From: Actinomadura sp. K4S16
GTDB taxonomy: Bacteria; Actinomycetota; Actinomycetes; Streptosporangiales; Streptosporangiaceae
Assembly (NCBI RefSeq): GCF_008327685.1
Contig: NZ_BDDE01000010.1
Coordinates: forward strand, 372,001 to 436,000
Direction: 5' to 3'
DNA length: 64,000 nt
This document shows, in pieces, positions 34,755 to 43,169 of the stretch. Position 1 is the first letter of the stretch. Each line of letters opens with the position of its first letter. The position numbers and the translations under genes are program-made. The notes under the pieces were generated by a model, which had not been told where the DNA came from, made no database searches, and worked only from the letters and a program-made list of their open reading frames with translations.

Positions 34755-35804
34755 GTGACAGCGCAGGACCAGACGGCGCAAGGCGAGACGGTGCAGGCCG
34801 AGACGGTGCAGGCCGAGACGATGCAGGCCGGGACGGGGCGAGGGCCCGCGACCCTGGTGATCGAGCGGCACGGGACGGCGAGCCTGCGCTCCCGGGCGAT
34901 CTCGGCCGGCGTCCGGCGGCTCGTCCGGCCCGGCCTCGCCCGGTACGCGGGCCGCCCGTTCGACGAGGCGGCGCTGCGCCGCGCCGCGCACCTCGACCGG
35001 CTCGCGGCGCGGGTCTGGACCCCGCGGCGGATCCGCGTGGAGAAGGTCGACTTCGACGGCTTCGGCGCGGAGTGGGTGCGCACGCCCGACACCGCACCGC
35101 CCCGGGACCGGGCGATCCTGTACCTGCACGGCGGCGGCTGGATCGCCTGCGGCCTCAACACGCACCGCCGGATGATCGCCTCGTTCGCCGCCGCGGCCGG
35201 CGTCGCGGCGCTGTCGGTGGACTACCGGATGATCCCCGCGGTCCCGTTCGAGCGGGAGGTCGAGGACTGCGTCACCGCCTACCGGTGGCTGCTGGAGGAG
35301 CGCGGGATCGACCCCGCGCGCGTCGTGATCATGGGGGACTCGGCGGGCGGCCACCTCACCTTCGCCACGGCGCTGCGCGCCCGCGACGAGGGGCTGCCGA
35401 TGCCCGCCGCGCTCGCGGCCCTGTCCCCCATGCTCGACATGGACCTGACGAGCAAGCTCGCGCACGCCAACATGGGCCTCGACCCGTCCGACCCCGGGCC
35501 GCTGCTGGAACGCCTCGTCGAGGGGTTCCTCGGGCATCTCGACCTCACCGACCCGGCGGTCTCCCCCGTCCGCGCCGACCTCGCCGGGCTGCCGCCCGTG
35601 CTGCTCACGGCCGGGTCCACCGAGCTGCTGTACTGCGACTCCGAGCTGATGGCGCGGCGGCTCGCCGAGGCGGGGGTCCCGGTCACGCTCCAGGTGTGGG
35701 ACCGGCAGCTCCACGTGTTCCAGATGTTCGGGCCGTACCTGCCGGAGTCGCGCGCGGCGATCGCCGCGCTCGGCGCGTTCGTCCGCGACGCCCTGGACGG
35801 CTGA
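34755..35804 (+). CDS. HSL-family alpha/beta hydrolase (esterase/lipase)
   Basis: The 349-residue hydrolase has the oxyanion-hole motif HGGGW (YLHGGGWIACG, about 125), nucleophile Ser in GDSAGGH (about 196), Asp near SPMLDMDL or later, and catalytic His in QLHVFQMF. It hydrolyses short acyl esters. The first 25 residues contain repeats of ETVQA, encoded by three 15-base DNA repeats, so the N-terminus is probably disordered. GTG at 34755 has GAGGAGGA seven bases upstream. It is divergent from the mod operon and abuts the convergent Nudix fusion gene. Confidence 0.9.
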   Translation: MTAQDQTAQGETVQAETVQAETMQAGTGRGPATLVIERHGTASLRSRAISAGVRRLVRPGLARYAGRPFDEAALRRAAHLDRLAARVWTPRRIRVEKVDFDGFGAEWVRTPDTAPPRDRAILYLHGGGWIACGLNTHRRMIASFAAAAGVAALSVDYRMIPAVPFEREVEDCVTAYRWLLEERGIDPARVVIMGDSAGGHLTFATALRARDEGLPMPAALAALSPMLDMDLTSKLAHANMGLDPSDPGPLLERLVEGFLGHLDLTDPAVSPVRADLAGLPPVLLTAGSTELLYCDSELMARRLAEAGVPVTLQVWDRQLHVFQMFGPYLPESRAAIAALGAFVRDALDG

Positions 35805-35805
35805 G

Positions 35806-36936
35806 TCAGCGCGCCTCCAGCAGCGCCTCGGCGATCATCCCGAGGTTGGCGGCGTCCACGAGCCCCTCCCGCCTGATCCGCCCGAAGGAGGCCACCTCGA
35901 CGTAGGTGCGCTCGCCCGCCGCCGCCACCCCGTACGGCCCTGCGCCCCGGAGCCGCTCCAGCTCGCCGGCGGTGACCTCGGCGGAGAACAGGTGGGCGCG
36001 GTGCGCGGTCAGCGTCGCGTTCAGCTGCCGCGAGCGGTGCTCGCGCAGCCGGCCCGGCTCCAGCGCGAGCCCGGTCTCCTCGGCGACCTCGGCGACCGCC
36101 ACCTCCAGCGGGCGGCCCGGCCCCGAGCCGCCCGGCAGTTCGCGGACGGCCCCGTCGGCGCCCGCGCTCCGGAACTCCCGGACGAGCACGACCTCCGTCT
36201 CGTCGAGCGTCGCGCCGGGCCGGTACAGCACGACGGCCGAGATGTCCGGGCGCCCGATGACGATCTCGTTGTCCTTGACCCGGTCCTCCGCGGCGACGCG
36301 GACCCGGACGTGCAGGCCCCAGCACACCCCGAACCGGAACACGACCCGCGCCCCGAGCAGCTCGTTGCCCGCGTCCCGCTGCCCGGTGTACCAGCGCTGG
36401 AACGCCGCGTCCCGCCACAGCAGCAGCGGGACCTCGCGCTCGCCGCCGGCCCGGGGCGCGCCCGCGCCGATCCGGCGCAGCGCCGCCGCGACCGTCTCCG
36501 GCAGGCCGGCGGCCGTCGGCACCGCGGACTTCTCCGCGTAGTGCAGCAGGTAGCCGTTCCTCGGCGCGTCCGGCGGCGCCCCGAAGACCACCCGGCCGCT
36601 GTCGTGCCACATCCCCCACTCCACGTTCGTGGTGAAGGCGGGCATGGTCGCGAGGTCGCGCGGAACCCAGAAGACGACCTCGTCGGCCAGGTGCAGGCAG
36701 CTCTCCTCCCACTCGATCTGGCCGTCGTAGTCGTCGTAGCGGCCGTCCCGGTGCTCGGGGTCGAACACCACGAGCCGCCCGCCGCCCTGCCAGCGGGCCC
36801 GGAGCTCGACGTGCGCGTCCGGCCGCCACGAGGCGACGCCGGGCGCCCGGGGCGTGGGCCCGGCGAGGAAGACGGCCGCGTCCCAGCGATCCGGCGGCTC
36901 CTCCCGCGCGTGGACGACGATGACGTCGTTGTCCAT
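35806..36936 (-). CDS. Nucleoside 2-deoxyribosyltransferase-like/Nudix fusion protein
   Basis: The 376-residue protein joins two nucleotide-active folds. Residues about 1-145 resemble the nucleoside 2-deoxyribosyltransferase-like family: VFLAGPTPR, DYDGQIEWEESCLHLADEVVFWVPRD, and TNVEWGMWHDSGRVVFGAP. Residues about 215-350 are Nudix-like, with ELPGGSGPGRPLEVAVAEVAEETGL; the EExG end of the Nudix box is kept but the usual first Glu and Arg are not. It may cleave or repair a nucleoside or ADP-ribose-type metabolite. ATG at 36936 has AGGAGG seven bases upstream. Confidence 0.8.
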   Translation of the reverse strand: MDNDVIVVHAREEPPDRWDAAVFLAGPTPRAPGVASWRPDAHVELRARWQGGGRLVVFDPEHRDGRYDDYDGQIEWEESCLHLADEVVFWVPRDLATMPAFTTNVEWGMWHDSGRVVFGAPPDAPRNGYLLHYAEKSAVPTAAGLPETVAAALRRIGAGAPRAGGEREVPLLLWRDAAFQRWYTGQRDAGNELLGARVVFRFGVCWGLHVRVRVAAEDRVKDNEIVIGRPDISAVVLYRPGATLDETEVVLVREFRSAGADGAVRELPGGSGPGRPLEVAVAEVAEETGLALEPGRLREHRSRQLNATLTAHRAHLFSAEVTAGELERLRGAGPYGVAAAGERTYVEVASFGRIRREGLVDAANLGMIAEALLEAR

Positions 36937-37027
36937 GCGGCGCCTCCTATCCGGTCGTGTGGACCGCCTACTAAGGGGTAAACGCTGTTCATAACAGAAT
37001 CACACGCCCGGTCAGGAGGAATCGATC

Positions 37028-37630
37028 ATGGCTGGGACCATGCGAGTTCCGCGCACCCGGGGCGCCCTCAGCGGAATCCTGCTCATCCTGCTGGGGCTGT
37101 GGGGGGCACTGCTGCCTCTCGCCGGCCCCTACTTCGACTTCGGATTCGCGCCGGACGACACCTGGGTCTACAACACCGACCGCCTGCAGCTCAGCATCGC
37201 CCCCGGAGCCGCCGCCGCGCTCGGCGGGCTGATCCTGCTGTTCAGCGCCAACCGCGCGGCCGGGATGTTCGGCGGCTGGCTGGCCGCGCTCGGCGGCGCC
37301 TGGTTCGCCGTCGGACCGGTCCTGTCCCCGCTGTGGGACGCGCGGGGCGTCGGCGCCCCGCTCGGGACCACCGAGGGGCGGCACGTCGCCGAGTATCTCG
37401 CCGGCTTCACCGGCCTCGGCGTCGTGATCGTGTTCCTCGCCGCGCTCGCGCTCGGCAGGTTCGCGGTGGTCGGCGTCCGCGAACGGCTGCTCGACGAGCC
37501 CGAACCGTCCGGCTCGAACACCACCCAACCGCTCGTGTACGGGCGCTACGCGCGGGAGAACCAGCCCGGGCAGGGCCCGCCGCCGACCGGTGACCAGCAC
37601 GTCGCGGGCGAGCCGCGCTGGGAGCGCTAG
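37028..37630 (+). CDS. Hypothetical integral membrane protein
   Basis: The 200-residue protein has four likely membrane helices (about 12-34 GALSGILLILLGLWGALLPL, 57-75, 80-100 and 122-145) and a hydrophilic C-terminal tail of about 45 residues rich in Pro/Gln/Glu. A small periplasmic loop with FDFGFAPDDTWVYNTDRLQ follows the first helix. I do not recognise the family. AGGAGG lies eight bases before the ATG. Its last codon overlaps the stop of the convergent small gene by four bases. Confidence 0.75.
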   Translation: MAGTMRVPRTRGALSGILLILLGLWGALLPLAGPYFDFGFAPDDTWVYNTDRLQLSIAPGAAAALGGLILLFSANRAAGMFGGWLAALGGAWFAVGPVLSPLWDARGVGAPLGTTEGRHVAEYLAGFTGLGVVIVFLAALALGRFAVVGVRERLLDEPEPSGSNTTQPLVYGRYARENQPGQGPPPTGDQHVAGEPRWER

Positions 37631-37830
37631 CGGCCCCGGCGCCGCATGTTGCGGACGGACTTGGTGGTCTCGTAGCTGCCGCGCTCGTCGTCGAGCCGCA
37701 CGTCGTCGCGGTCGGTGAACATGGCGACGAAGGCCACCAGCAGGCCGACGCCCCCGATCCAGGGCTCCCGCCACGCGAAGCTGAGCGCCACGCAGACGAC
37801 GGCGACGGAGATGAGCAGCAGCAGCTTCAC
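37627..37830 (-). CDS. Small two-helix membrane protein
   Basis: The 67-residue protein has two hydrophobic segments, LLLLISVAVVCVALSFAW (2-19) and IGGVGLLVAFVAMF (25-38), and a charged C-terminus ending RNMRRRGR. I do not recognise the family. GTG at 37830 has GAGGGGTGTGAC upstream. It overlaps the convergent gene by four bases. An inverted repeat about 80 bases upstream may be its operator. Confidence 0.6.
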   Translation of the reverse strand: MKLLLLISVAVVCVALSFAWREPWIGGVGLLVAFVAMFTDRDDVRLDDERGSYETTKSVRNMRRRGR

Positions 37831-37908
37831 GTCACACCCCTCGACCGCGCCCGGGCGTCCGGGAGCCCCGGTACCCCGGACGTGCTAACGCGTCCGTCGC
37901 GAGATCAG

Positions 37909-37930
37909 TGAGTAATGGAAGACTTACTCA
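37909..37930. promoter_or_regulatory. Inverted repeat, possible operator
   Basis: TGAGTAA (37909-37915) and TTACTCA (37924-37930) are exact 7-base arms around eight bases, in the spacer between der and the small membrane-protein gene. The form resembles TetR-family operators. Confidence 0.35.
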
Positions 37931-37957
37931 TCCCGCATGGGCATCCTGCCATGCGAA

Positions 37958-37988
37958 CGGCCCGCCGGGAAAGATCCCCGGCGGGCCG
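37958..37988 (-). terminator. Terminator of the pyrG-to-der gene string
   Basis: CGGCCCGCCGGG (37958-37969) is exactly complementary to CCCGGCGGGCCG (37977-37988), a 12-base stem 18 bases after the der stop codon. Confidence 0.75.
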
Positions 37989-38005
37989 CGGGCGCGGTAT
38001 TTCGG

Positions 38006-39403
38006 CTACTTCTTGCCCTTGCCGCGCTTTTCGCGGATCTTCATGGTGATGTCGAGGGGCGTCCCGTCGAACCCGAACTCCTCCCGCAGCCGCCGCTCGA
38101 TGAACCGCCGGTAGCCCTCCTCGAGGAAGCCCGACGTGAACAGCACGAACCGCGGCGGCCGCACCCCCGCCTGCGTCGCGAACAGCACGCGCGGCTGCTT
38201 GCCGCCCCGCACCGGGTGCGGATGCGAGTTCACCAGGTCGGCGAAGAACTGGTTCAGCTTGGACGTCGGGACGCGGGTGCCCCAGCCCTCCAGCGCCGTC
38301 TCGATGGCCGGCACCAGCTTCTCCATGTGCCGGCCGGTCTTGGCGGAGATGTTCGCCCGCGGCGCCCACCGCGCGTTGTGCAACTGCCGGTCGATCTCGC
38401 GTTCGAGGTAGTGGCGGCGCTCCTCGTCCAGGAGGTCCCACTTGTTGTAGGCGATGACCAGCGACCGGCCCGACTCGATGACCATGGAGATGATCCGCAG
38501 GTCCTGCTCGGCGAGCGGCTGGTCGGCGTCCACCAGCACGACCGCGACCTCGGCGCGCTCCAGCGCCGACCGCGTGCGCAGCGTCGCGTAGAAGTCGGCG
38601 CCCTGGTTCTCGCGGTGCCGGCGCCGGATCCCGGCGGTGTCGATGAACCGCCACGTCTTGCCGCCGAGCTCGATCAGCTCGTCGACCGGGTCGCGGGTCG
38701 TGCCCGCCACCGAGTCCACGACGGCGCGGTTCTCCCCCGCCAGCTTGTTCAGCAGGCTCGACTTGCCGACGTTCGGGCGGCCCAGCAGCGCCACCCGGCG
38801 CGGCCCGCCCGTCTCGGCGAACGTCTCCGCCGGGGGCTCCTCGGGCAGCGCCTCCAGCACCGCGTCGAGCAGGTCGCCGCTGCCGCGCCCGTGCAGGGCG
38901 CTGACCGGGCGCGGCTCGCCGATGCCGAGCGACCACAGCAGCGCCGCGTCGGACTCGGCGCCCACGCCGTCGACCTTGTTGGCGACCAGGATCACCGGCT
39001 TGCCGGACCGGCGCAGGATCTCCACCACGGCCTCGTCCACGTCCGTGGCGCCCACCGTCGCGTCCACCACGAACATCACGACGTCGGCGAGGTCGACCGC
39101 CAGCCGGGCCTGCTCGGCGATCGCCGCGGCCAGGCCGGAGGAGTCCGGCAGCCAGCCGCCGGTGTCGACGACGGTGAACCGGCGCCCGCTCCACGTCGCG
39201 TCGTAGGCGACCCGGTCGCGGGTCACACCCGGGACGTCCTCCACGACGGCCTCGCGGCGGCCGAGGATCCGGTTGACCAGTGTGGACTTGCCGACGTTCG
39301 GCCGCCCCACCACGGCCACGACCGGCGCCGGGCCCGCGTCCTGGTCGAGGTCCTGGTCGACGTCCAGGACGGCGTCCACCGTCTCGATCTCGAAATCGCT
39401 CAC
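38006..39403 (-). CDS. der: Ribosome biogenesis GTPase Der (EngA)
   Basis: The protein is 465 residues with two tandem GTPase domains and a C-terminal KH-like domain, as in Der. G1 motifs are [10 protein letters not shown] (first domain) and [10 protein letters not shown] (second). DTGGW and DTAGI are the G3 motifs, and NKVD and NKWD are the G4 motifs. It assists 50S subunit assembly. The GTG at 39403 is preferred (GGGG about nine bases upstream) over the GTG two codons earlier at 39409. It is the last gene of the minus-strand string and is followed by a terminator. Confidence 0.95.
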   Translation of the reverse strand: MSDFEIETVDAVLDVDQDLDQDAGPAPVVAVVGRPNVGKSTLVNRILGRREAVVEDVPGVTRDRVAYDATWSGRRFTVVDTGGWLPDSSGLAAAIAEQARLAVDLADVVMFVVDATVGATDVDEAVVEILRRSGKPVILVANKVDGVGAESDAALLWSLGIGEPRPVSALHGRGSGDLLDAVLEALPEEPPAETFAETGGPRRVALLGRPNVGKSSLLNKLAGENRAVVDSVAGTTRDPVDELIELGGKTWRFIDTAGIRRRHRENQGADFYATLRTRSALERAEVAVVLVDADQPLAEQDLRIISMVIESGRSLVIAYNKWDLLDEERRHYLEREIDRQLHNARWAPRANISAKTGRHMEKLVPAIETALEGWGTRVPTSKLNQFFADLVNSHPHPVRGGKQPRVLFATQAGVRPPRFVLFTSGFLEEGYRRFIERRLREEFGFDGTPLDITMKIREKRGKGKK

Positions 39404-39440
39404 TGTCACATTCCCCGGCGGGGGCCCTCAGGCCGCCCGC

Positions 39441-40103
39441 TCACTCATGCTCTTTGGCGAGGCGGACGACCGCCTCGATGACCTCGTCCAAGCCCAGCCC
39501 GGACGAGTCGATCTCGTGCGCGTCCGCCGCCTTCGCCAGCGGCGACGCCTTGCGCGTCGAGTCGAGCCGGTCGCGCCGCTCCTGCTCGGCCTGCGTGACC
39601 GTCACCGACGCGCCCGGGTCGGCGGCCAGGTCCTTCGCGCGCCGCGCCGCGCGCACCTCGGGACTCGCCGTCAGGAACACCTTGACCGGCGCCTCCGGAA
39701 CGACGACCGTCCCGATGTCGCGCCCCTCCACCACGATGCCGCCGCTCCCGATGATCTCGCGCTGCAGCTCCACGAGCCGGGCGCGCACCGCCGGGACGGA
39801 GCTGACGGCGCTGACCGCGTTGGTGACCGCGCGGGTGCGGATCGGGCCGGACACGTCCGTCCCGTCCACCGTGATCGTCGGCGCCGCCGGGTCGGTGCCG
39901 GACTCGATCACCGGGTCCTGCGCGCGGGCCGCGACGGCGGCGCCGTCCTCGACCGGCACGCCGTTCTCCAGCATCCACCACGTCATGGCGCGGTACATGG
40001 CGCCCGTGTCGAGGTAGCGCAGCCCGAGCGCCCGGGCGACGCCCTTGGACGCGCTGGACTTCCCCGACCCGGACGGACCGTCCATGGCGATGACGAGCGG
40101 CAC
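39441..40103 (-). CDS. cmk: Cytidylate kinase
   Basis: The 220-residue kinase phosphorylates CMP/dCMP with ATP. The P-loop is AMDGPSGSGKSSASKGVA; then GLRYLDTGAMYRAMTWW, VEGRDIGTVVVPEAPVKVFLTAS and RRDRLDST are typical Cmk motifs. GTG at 40103 has GAGGGAG six bases upstream. The der start lies 37 bases downstream, and tyrA is 120 bases upstream. With pyrG in the same gene string it links CTP synthesis and CMP recycling. Confidence 0.95.
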   Translation of the reverse strand: MPLVIAMDGPSGSGKSSASKGVARALGLRYLDTGAMYRAMTWWMLENGVPVEDGAAVAARAQDPVIESGTDPAAPTITVDGTDVSGPIRTRAVTNAVSAVSSVPAVRARLVELQREIIGSGGIVVEGRDIGTVVVPEAPVKVFLTASPEVRAARRAKDLAADPGASVTVTQAEQERRDRLDSTRKASPLAKAADAHEIDSSGLGLDEVIEAVVRLAKEHE

Positions 40104-40223
40104 GATCGCTCCCTCTCTGTTCGTCGTGAAGCGGGCGGCGCTCGTCGCCGCGCCGGCGCGCAGAAGTCCCCCGGAACAAGCCTTTAGCGCTCCAGGTTAC
40201 CGGCCCGCCGGTACCACTGGGGC

Positions 40224-41315
40224 CTAGCCGGGCACGGACCAGCCGCGCCCGCGCAGCTCCTGCGCCAGCCGCTCGGCCGCCTCCGGGACGACCGACAGCT
40301 CCAGCACGCCGAGCGGGCGGCCCGGCGAGTGCTCGATCGTCACGTCCTCGATGTTGACCTGCGCGATCCCCGCCGCCTGGAAGATCATCGCCAGCTCGCC
40401 CGGCCGGTCGGGGATGACCACCTGGACCGTCGCGTAGGCGGGCTGGTCGCCGCCGTGCTTGCCCGGGATGCGCGACCGGCCCGCGTTCCCGCGCAGCAGC
40501 AGGTCGGCGACGTGCGTGGCGGCCTCCTCGCTGCCGTCGCGCAGCAGCGACGCCGCCACCGCGAGATCGGTGGCGACGGCCTCCAGCACGTCGGCGACGG
40601 GCTGGGAGTTGGCCGACAGGATCCCGATCCACAGCCGCGGGTCGCTCGCCGCGATCCGGGTGACGTCCCGCACGCCCTGCCCGGACAGGCCGAGCGCCAC
40701 GTCGTCGGCGCCGGTCAGGCGGGCGGCGACCGCGGCCGACACCACGTGCGGGGCGTGCGAGACGAGCGCGACCGCCCGGTCGTGCTCGTCGGCGTCCACC
40801 TGCACCGGCATCGCGCCGCACGCCTTCGCCAGGCCGGTGACGACCTCGACCGTCTCCGGCGTCGCCTCCGGCGTCGCGCACAGCGCCCACGGCCGGCCGA
40901 GGAACAGGTCCGGCCGCGCCGCGCTCGGCCCGGACCGCTCGCTCCCGGCGAGGGGATGGCCCGCCACGAACGTCGTCAGGTCGCAGCCCAGCTCGGCGGC
41001 CTGCGCCAGCGGCAGCGCCTTCACGCTCGCCACGTCGGTGTAGGCGGTCGCCAGGCCGCGCTTCTGCGCGTCCAGCAGCGTCACCGCCACCGCCGCCGGC
41101 GGCACCGCGAGGACCGCCAGGTCGGCGGGCTCCGCACGCGCGCCGTCCGGCAGGGCCTCGCCCGCGCCGAGCTCCACGGCCAGGGCCAGTGCGGCCGAGT
41201 CCCGGTCGGTCAGCAGCACCTCGACGCCGCGCTCCCGCATCGCCAGGGCGATCGACGTCCCGATCAGGCCGGTCCCGACCACGACGATCCGCCGCGGCAC
41301 CACGTCCTCGTTCAC
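40224..41315 (-). CDS. tyrA: Prephenate dehydrogenase with ACT domain
   Basis: The 363-residue enzyme of tyrosine biosynthesis oxidatively decarboxylates prephenate. The Rossmann motif is VVGTGLIGTSIALAMRERG; FVAGHPLAGSERSGP is the substrate/cofactor region, with VSHAPHVVSAAVA later. A C-terminal ACT-type domain starts at about 290 (YATVQVVIPDRPGELAMIFQAAGIAQVNIEDV) and may sense tyrosine. GTG at 41315 lies ten bases after aroH, which supplies prephenate from chorismate, so the two steps are encoded together. Confidence 0.95.
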   Translation of the reverse strand: MNEDVVPRRIVVVGTGLIGTSIALAMRERGVEVLLTDRDSAALALAVELGAGEALPDGARAEPADLAVLAVPPAAVAVTLLDAQKRGLATAYTDVASVKALPLAQAAELGCDLTTFVAGHPLAGSERSGPSAARPDLFLGRPWALCATPEATPETVEVVTGLAKACGAMPVQVDADEHDRAVALVSHAPHVVSAAVAARLTGADDVALGLSGQGVRDVTRIAASDPRLWIGILSANSQPVADVLEAVATDLAVAASLLRDGSEEAATHVADLLLRGNAGRSRIPGKHGGDQPAYATVQVVIPDRPGELAMIFQAAGIAQVNIEDVTIEHSPGRPLGVLELSVVPEAAERLAQELRGRGWSVPG

Positions 41316-41325
41316 GCTCGAAACC

Positions 41326-41688
41326 CTACTGTGCGATGTCCAGCCGGAGCGCCGTCGCGCCGCGCAGGTACACGTGCTGGACCTCCGAGCGGGACCGGTC
41401 CGTCGCGATGTGCGCCATGAGCCGGATGACCCGCGGCAGCGCGCCGGGGACGCCGATCTCGGTGGCGCACAGCAGCGGCACCTCGTGGAACCCGAGCTTG
41501 CGGGCGGCGAGCGCCGGGAACTCCGCCGTCAGGTCCGGCGTCACCGTGAAGACAACGCTGATCACGTCGTCGGTGGACAGCCCGTTGCGGGCCATCACCT
41601 CGGAGACGAGCTCGGTCGTCGCCTCCAGGATCTGGTCCCGGTCGTCGGCGTCGATCTGCGTTGCGCCACGGACCGCGCGTACCGCCAC
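41326..41688 (-). CDS. aroH: Chorismate mutase, AroH class
   Basis: The 120-residue trimeric pseudo-alpha/beta-barrel chorismate mutase converts chorismate to prephenate. The signature pieces are VRAVRGATQIDADD (Arg7 region), VISVVFTVTPDLTAEFPALAAR, PLLCATEIGVPGALPRVIRLM and VQHVYLRGATALR, which contains the active-site Tyr and Arg. GTG at 41688 follows GAGGGGG. It is directly followed by tyrA. Confidence 0.95.
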   Translation of the reverse strand: MAVRAVRGATQIDADDRDQILEATTELVSEVMARNGLSTDDVISVVFTVTPDLTAEFPALAARKLGFHEVPLLCATEIGVPGALPRVIRLMAHIATDRSRSEVQHVYLRGATALRLDIAQ

Positions 41689-41767
41689 AGTCGTACCCCC
41701 TCTGGTCCCGGTGTCCCTCGTGGTGCCGTGTTCTCGTGGTGCCGTGCTCTCGCCGTGCCCGGGCGCG

Positions 41768-42499
41768 CTAGAGCCCGACGGCCTTGTAGAGCTCGCCGAC
41801 CTCCTGGACGGTGAGCGCCCGCATGCCGCCCGGCTTCAGCTGGCCCAGCTTGATCGGGCCGAACTCGACGCGGGCGAGCTGCTGTACGGGGAAGCCGACC
41901 TCCTTCAGCAGCCGCCGGACGATGTGCTTGCGCCCCTCGTGCAGGGTGATCTCGACCAGGACGCGGCGCCCGACCTGGTCGAACACGCGGAACTTGTCGG
42001 CCTTCGCGGGCCCGTCGTCCAGGACGACGCCGGCCTTGAGGCGCTTGCCGAGGTCGCGCGGGATCGGGCCGTGGATCTCCGCCAGGTAGGTCTTGAACAC
42101 CCCGTAGGACGGGTGGGTCAGCCGGTGCGACAGCTCGCCGTCGTTGGTGAGCAGGATCAGTCCCTCGGTGTCGGTGTCCAGCCGCCCGACGTGGAACAGC
42201 CGCTCGGGCACCTCCACGTAGTCGGCCAGGGACTTGCGGCCCCGCTCGTCGGCCATCGTGGACACCACGCCGCGCGGCTTGTTGATCGCGTAGTAGCGCA
42301 TCTCGGAGCGGGTCTCGACCCGCTTGCCGTCCACGTGGATGACGGCGCGCTGGGGGTCGACGCGCTCACCGAACCGGAAGACCTTCTTCCCGTTGACGGT
42401 GACGCGGCCCTCGCCGATCAGCTCCTCGCAGTGGCGGCGGCTGCCGATCCCGGCCTCGGCCAGGACCTTCTGCAGGCGCACGCCCTCCTTCTCGTTCAC
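41768..42499 (-). CDS. 23S rRNA pseudouridine synthase, RsuA/RluB family
   Basis: The 243-residue protein has an N-terminal S4 domain (VRLQKVLAEAGIGSRRHCEELIGEGRVTVNG) and a catalytic domain with Asp in FHVGRLDTDTEGLILLTNDG and YYAINKPRGVVST. KTYLAEIHG and HEGRKHIVRRLLKEVG are family hallmarks. It probably modifies 23S rRNA in the peptidyl-transferase region (RluB type). GTG at 42499 has GAGGGG upstream; the extension of the frame back to 42607 is a repeat element, not coding. Confidence 0.93.
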   Translation of the reverse strand: MNEKEGVRLQKVLAEAGIGSRRHCEELIGEGRVTVNGKKVFRFGERVDPQRAVIHVDGKRVETRSEMRYYAINKPRGVVSTMADERGRKSLADYVEVPERLFHVGRLDTDTEGLILLTNDGELSHRLTHPSYGVFKTYLAEIHGPIPRDLGKRLKAGVVLDDGPAKADKFRVFDQVGRRVLVEITLHEGRKHIVRRLLKEVGFPVQQLARVEFGPIKLGQLKPGGMRALTVQEVGELYKAVGL

Positions 42500-42555
42500 T
42501 GGTCCCCTCACCTGGCGGCTCGTGGCCGGGGAGCGGGCGCCGCCGCGCCTGCCCG

Positions 42556-42598
42556 GTTCGCTGCGTTCCCCGCCCAGGGGCTCGTCACTTCGCTCACG
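42556..42598. repeat. Dispersed 40-50 base repeat, copy 1
   Basis: The element begins GTTCGCTGCG and ends with GGCTCGTCACTTCGCTCACG. That 20-base end is identical to one at 51921-51940 and similar to the end of a third copy near 52038. It spans the scpB stop codon (42594-42596) and lies in the scpB-rlu spacer. Confidence 0.7.
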
Positions 42599-43169
42599 CG
42601 TCCTCAACTATGTCGTCTGGCAGGTCATCGGGGAGGTAGGGGGCGAGCTCGGGAAGCTCGTCGAGGTCGCGCAGCCCCAGCCGCTCCAGGAAGTAGCCGG
42701 TGGTCCGGTAGAGGTGGGCCTGCGACTCCGGATCCTGCCCGGCGTCCTCGATCAGGCCCCGCAGCGTCAGCGTCCGCATGACGCCGTCGCTGTTGACGCC
42801 GCGGATCGCCGACACGCGGGCCCGGCTCACCGGCTGCCGGTAGGCGACGACGGCGAGCGTCTCCAGCGCGGCCTGGGTCAGCCGCGCCTGCTGCCCGTCG
42901 GTGACGAACCGCTCCACCACCGGGGCGCAGACGTCCCGGGTGTAGAACCGCCAGCCGCCGGCGACCTCCCTGAGGTCGAACCCCCGGCCCTGCTCGGTGT
43001 ATTCCGCGGCCAGCTCCCGCAGCGTCTCCGCGACCTCCCCGCGGGGGCGCTCCAGCAGCTGCGCGAGCGTCATCTCGGTGACCGGCTCGTCCACCACGAG
43101 CAGGATCGCCTCGATCGAGGCGCGCAGCCCCGGAAGCTCCGGCGCGTCCGCGCCGGGTTCCTCACTCAT
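42594..43169 (-). CDS. scpB: Segregation and condensation protein B
   Basis: The 191-residue protein consists of the paired winged-helix domains of ScpB: SIEAILLVVDEPVTEMTLAQLLE, FDLREVAGGWRFYTRD, LTQAALETLAVVAYRQPVSRARVSAIRGVNSDGVMRTL and GRxxPxxxxxLYxTTxxFLExxG as TTGYFLERLGL. It binds ScpA and SMC in the condensin complex. ATG at 43169 overlaps the scpA end by eight bases. Its stop codon lies inside a dispersed repeat. Confidence 0.95.
   Translation of the reverse strand: MSEEPGADAPELPGLRASIEAILLVVDEPVTEMTLAQLLERPRGEVAETLRELAAEYTEQGRGFDLREVAGGWRFYTRDVCAPVVERFVTDGQQARLTQAALETLAVVAYRQPVSRARVSAIRGVNSDGVMRTLTLRGLIEDAGQDPESQAHLYRTTGYFLERLGLRDLDELPELAPYLPDDLPDDIVEDA

Noticed and set aside
42500..42607. 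N-terminal extension of the pseudouridine synthase (frame open to 42607)
   Set aside because: The extra 36 codons coincide with a dispersed repeat element and precede the ribosome-binding GAGGGG; relatives start at the S4 domain.
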